This document shows positions 31,116 through 33,256 of a DNA stretch of 33,256 nt, one piece after another (within the stretch, counting starts at the first letter, position 1; each line of letters opens with the position of its first letter). The notes below the pieces were generated by a model. It was not told where the DNA came from. It made no database searches and saw nothing but the letters and a program-made list of their open reading frames with translations. The position numbers and the translations under genes were made by a program. Source of the DNA: Sulfuricurvum sp. MLSB (GTDB lineage Bacteria > Campylobacterota > Campylobacteria > Campylobacterales > Sulfurimonadaceae); assembly GCF_000747095.1 (NCBI RefSeq), contig NZ_JQGL01000131.1, positions 1 through 33,256 of the forward strand, read 5' to 3'.

Positions 31116-33131
31116 GTGGAGCGTATACAGCAACAGGCTATTCAAACATTTCAAACCAATTTGGATTTTTTCAAACAAAAACACAAACACGTATATGACA
31201 AAATTTTCATTCTTCAAGAAGCCATCGAGCGGGGAAGTTATCCGGAAAATTACGCACTGGAATACCGTGAGGGCTATTTTGACGTCAAAGAACTCTCAAG
31301 CGGCCGTTTTTTATACAACCAATCCAGCCTTCAGCATGCGCAAACATCTGCTCAGCACGTCACGCTAAGCAAAACCGAATCGGTTATCGAAACATTTTAC
31401 AATTTTGAATTCTCCGAAAAAGCCGTTGCCAAAGCAGCCGAAACAGACCCGACCATGAGTTCATACGCCACAACCGCACCGGTGATCGGTTACGTACATC
31501 AGGTGGCCTCAAAAGACAAACCTCTGTTGCAGATATACAAATACATCTTTCTCGGCGCGGGTCTGGGGATACATATGGCGGAGATTCATAAAAAAATCAA
31601 AAGCCATATGTACCTTATCGTCGAAAACAATCTCGAAATCTTCCGGCTTTCTTTGTTTGTAACCGATTACTCGTCTGCTTTCGGCAAAGCGGACCTGGAC
31701 TTCAGCATCGCCGACAGTACGGCAGACTTTCGCGAACGATTCAACCATTTTTTTCATATCGGGTTTCTGTACAACAACTATTTGAAGTTTTCCCTCTTCT
31801 CCGAGGCATACGGCTATCTTATCCCCCAGCTTCAAAGTTTTATCGCCTCGCAATCGCATTTGACCTACTCGCATCATCGATTACTCGAAAAAAATGCGCG
31901 GGTGCTCAACACACTGGAAGAAGGGTACCGCTTTTTAAACCTCTCGGAACATCATCACAACACTCTGTTTTCAGGTAAACCGGTGTTGTTGGTAGCAGCC
32001 GGCCCTTCTTTGGATAAAAACATGGCGTGGCTCAAAAGCCATTACGACCAATTCATCATCGTATGCGTACTGAATGCCGTCAAAACACTCGAAAAACATG
32101 CCATTCATCCCCATATCGTCGTTCACGGCGACGAATCCGAATTTCATTTGATCCAAACATTTGCACGTATGGAAAACCCCGATTTTTTAAAAGACGCGTT
32201 GTTTATCCTGACGCCAAGCATCCCCATGCATGTTTTCACGCAGTACTACAAAAAAGAGCAAATCTTTTTGTTTGAGGAACGCACCCGCTATAAAAAAAGC
32301 TTCGGCTTTTTGGAAGGGTTCAGCGTCGGTGAATTGAGCTATGCACTTTGCCTTATCTTTGATGCGCAAAAAGTACATCTTCTCGGGCTGGATCTTGCGC
32401 TTGACCCCGAAACAGGCCGGACGCATGCGGGCGATCACCACAACGATACGACGCTGGAAGGACAAAAGGCGATCAACGACCAGAATGTGCTGGACCTTTT
32501 CGCTTCGACGCTGCCGGTCAAAGGCAATTTCCTGGATACCGTGTTAACAACGCCCCTGTTTGAAATGTCCATCCACCGTATGGAATATTTTACGCGCGTG
32601 TACAAATCGGAAAACCAACACGTATACAACCTGAATAACGGGGCGTATTTTTACGGCACGATACCGACGGAAGCTTCTAAAGTCGACAATTATCCCGCAC
32701 TCGACCAAACCCTGATCTACACGCAAATAAAAAGTTTTTTTGACGAAATTTCCTCCTCAACCCTTACGATTGAAGAAAGCAAACAGTTCGATACCCGGAT
32801 ACAACACGCCGAAAAGATGTTTACTATCATTATGAGCTTTTCAGAGAGCAATGTTTCCTCCATCCAGCTCTTTTTCGAAGAGTACAGCAAAACAGTCAGT
32901 CAGCTTGTCCAATCAGCAGGAGAATTTGAACTCTCGCAAATCTTTGCGGTATATCTGGAATATATCTCAGGATACGTCGGAGAGTTTATCAACAGCAAAA
33001 ACATTGACAATCCGAAACGGCATACGAAGAAACTTCAAAAAATCCTCGTTGCTCAACTGCTCAAACTGCATCAGCACTATCAAACATCGATCATCAATGC
33101 CCGATCGAAAACGTCAACATCGAATGTATAA
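31116..33131 (+). CDS. maf: Motility accessory factor (Maf/DUF115), flagellin nonulosonate transferase
   Basis: 671 residues from a GTG at 31116 with AAGGA 7 bases upstream. The N-terminal region (about 20-250) matches the Maf flanking domain, with VENNLEIFRLSLF near 168. The central DUF115 domain carries PVLLVAAGPSLDKN at 289-302 and HPHIVVHGDE at 331-340, followed by HLLGLDLAL and the HAGD stretch. The C-terminal about 200 residues are helical. Maf proteins attach pseudaminic or legionaminic acid to Ser/Thr of flagellin before export. Neighbours fit: a CMP-nonulosonate synthetase upstream and a flagellin gene downstream on the opposite strand. Confidence 0.95.
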   Translation: MERIQQQAIQTFQTNLDFFKQKHKHVYDKIFILQEAIERGSYPENYALEYREGYFDVKELSSGRFLYNQSSLQHAQTSAQHVTLSKTESVIETFYNFEFSEKAVAKAAETDPTMSSYATTAPVIGYVHQVASKDKPLLQIYKYIFLGAGLGIHMAEIHKKIKSHMYLIVENNLEIFRLSLFVTDYSSAFGKADLDFSIADSTADFRERFNHFFHIGFLYNNYLKFSLFSEAYGYLIPQLQSFIASQSHLTYSHHRLLEKNARVLNTLEEGYRFLNLSEHHHNTLFSGKPVLLVAAGPSLDKNMAWLKSHYDQFIIVCVLNAVKTLEKHAIHPHIVVHGDESEFHLIQTFARMENPDFLKDALFILTPSIPMHVFTQYYKKEQIFLFEERTRYKKSFGFLEGFSVGELSYALCLIFDAQKVHLLGLDLALDPETGRTHAGDHHNDTTLEGQKAINDQNVLDLFASTLPVKGNFLDTVLTTPLFEMSIHRMEYFTRVYKSENQHVYNLNNGAYFYGTIPTEASKVDNYPALDQTLIYTQIKSFFDEISSSTLTIEESKQFDTRIQHAEKMFTIIMSFSESNVSSIQLFFEEYSKTVSQLVQSAGEFELSQIFAVYLEYISGYVGEFINSKNIDNPKRHTKKLQKILVAQLLKLHQHYQTSIINARSKTSTSNV

Positions 33132-33163
33132 GAAATTTTAGAAAGTAGTATAGAGAGGGGAAG

Positions 33164-33177
33164 TGCCCCGAAGGGCA
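33164..33177. terminator. Small hairpin between maf and flagellin
   Basis: TGCCC and GGGCA arms (5 pairs) with a CGAA loop on the plus strand, which reads as the very stable TTCG tetraloop on the minus strand. It lies 32 bases after the maf stop. No T-run follows on the plus strand, so termination is uncertain. Confidence 0.35.
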
Positions 33178-33182
33178 TAAAA

Positions 33183-33212
33183 AAGTGCAGAGCAGCCGCC
33201 CGAGGGCTACTG
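33183..33212 (-). terminator. Likely terminator of the flagellin gene
   Basis: On the minus strand an imperfect hairpin (arms CAGTAGCCC and GGGCGGCTG, 2-base loop, 33193-33212) lies 15 bases after the flagellin stop and is followed 8 bases later by TTTTTT. The T-run is somewhat far from the stem. Confidence 0.45.
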
Positions 33213-33227
33213 TTCTAAAAGCCGACT

Positions 33228-33256
33228 CTACTGAAGGAGTCTGAGCACGTTCTGCT
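33228..33256 (-). CDS. Flagellin, C-terminal end only
   Basis: Minus-strand codons at the edge read QNVLRLLQ then TAG, preceded by the last two bases of another codon. QNVLRLLQ or close variants is the hallmark C-terminus of Campylobacterota flagellins, part of the D0 coiled coil. Only 8 complete codons are present, so the assignment rests on this motif and on the neighbouring maf, ptmE-type and fliD genes. Whether it is FlaA- or FlaB-like cannot be told. Confidence 0.75.

Noticed and set aside
1-33256. tRNA or rRNA genes
   Set aside because: No acceptor/T-loop signatures or rRNA-like stretches were noticed; the only RNA gene I can support is the SRP RNA. A tRNAscan run would settle it.

Overview
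The window looks like a chromosomal segment of a free-living Campylobacterota (Epsilonproteobacteria) bacterium, probably near Sulfuricurvum/Sulfurimonas. The pointers are an S10-spc ribosomal operon without rpmD (L30) that ends secY-map-infA, a PtmE-type guanylyltransferase, a Maf (DUF115) flagellin glycosyltransferase beside a flagellin gene, and a FliD gene behind a sigma-28-type promoter. The genus is inference.

Layout. 1-1447 (minus): the start of a Cys-type formate dehydrogenase catalytic subunit, preceded by an SDR oxidoreductase. 1487-2874 (plus): CvfB-like S1 protein, a coupled small protein, and PpnP. 2900-4190 (minus): Sel1-repeat/SH3 exported protein and upp. 4266-14864 (minus): one tightly packed operon from rpsJ to infA with 24 genes, driven by a near-consensus sigma-70 promoter (14922-14950). 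15052-17093 (plus): AAA_14-like ATPase, RNase HII and an orphan small protein. 17120-17220 (minus): a bacterial SRP RNA gene with its own promoter, followed on the plus strand by what looks like the broken 5' end of a nucleoside-phosphorylase gene.

17512-33131 (plus) is flagellar. FliD (filament cap) comes first, then a near-continuous operon for sugar activation and flagellin glycosylation: a SIS (GmhA-like) isomerase, a CgeB-like glycosyltransferase, a radical SAM/SPASM enzyme, an NAD-dependent sugar epimerase, a split transketolase whose second subunit has only the pyrimidine-binding domain, an unrecognised 243-aa protein, a second radical SAM/SPASM enzyme, a zinc-ribbon methyltransferase, a fused nucleotidyltransferase/PfkB kinase in the opposite order to HldE, an HddC/RmlA-like nucleotidyltransferase, PtmE, a CMP-nonulosonate synthetase and Maf. 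A flagellin gene begins to be visible on the minus strand at the right edge (its last 8 codons and stop).

Working model (inference). FliD and flagellin are exported filament parts. Maf transfers a CMP-activated nonulosonate to flagellin, and the last three genes supply part of that precursor. The ten genes from the SIS isomerase to the HddC-like protein look like a separate pathway making a nucleotide-activated heptose-like or carbon-chain-altered sugar, using TPP and radical chemistry. This operon is the best candidate in the window for an undescribed biosynthetic system.
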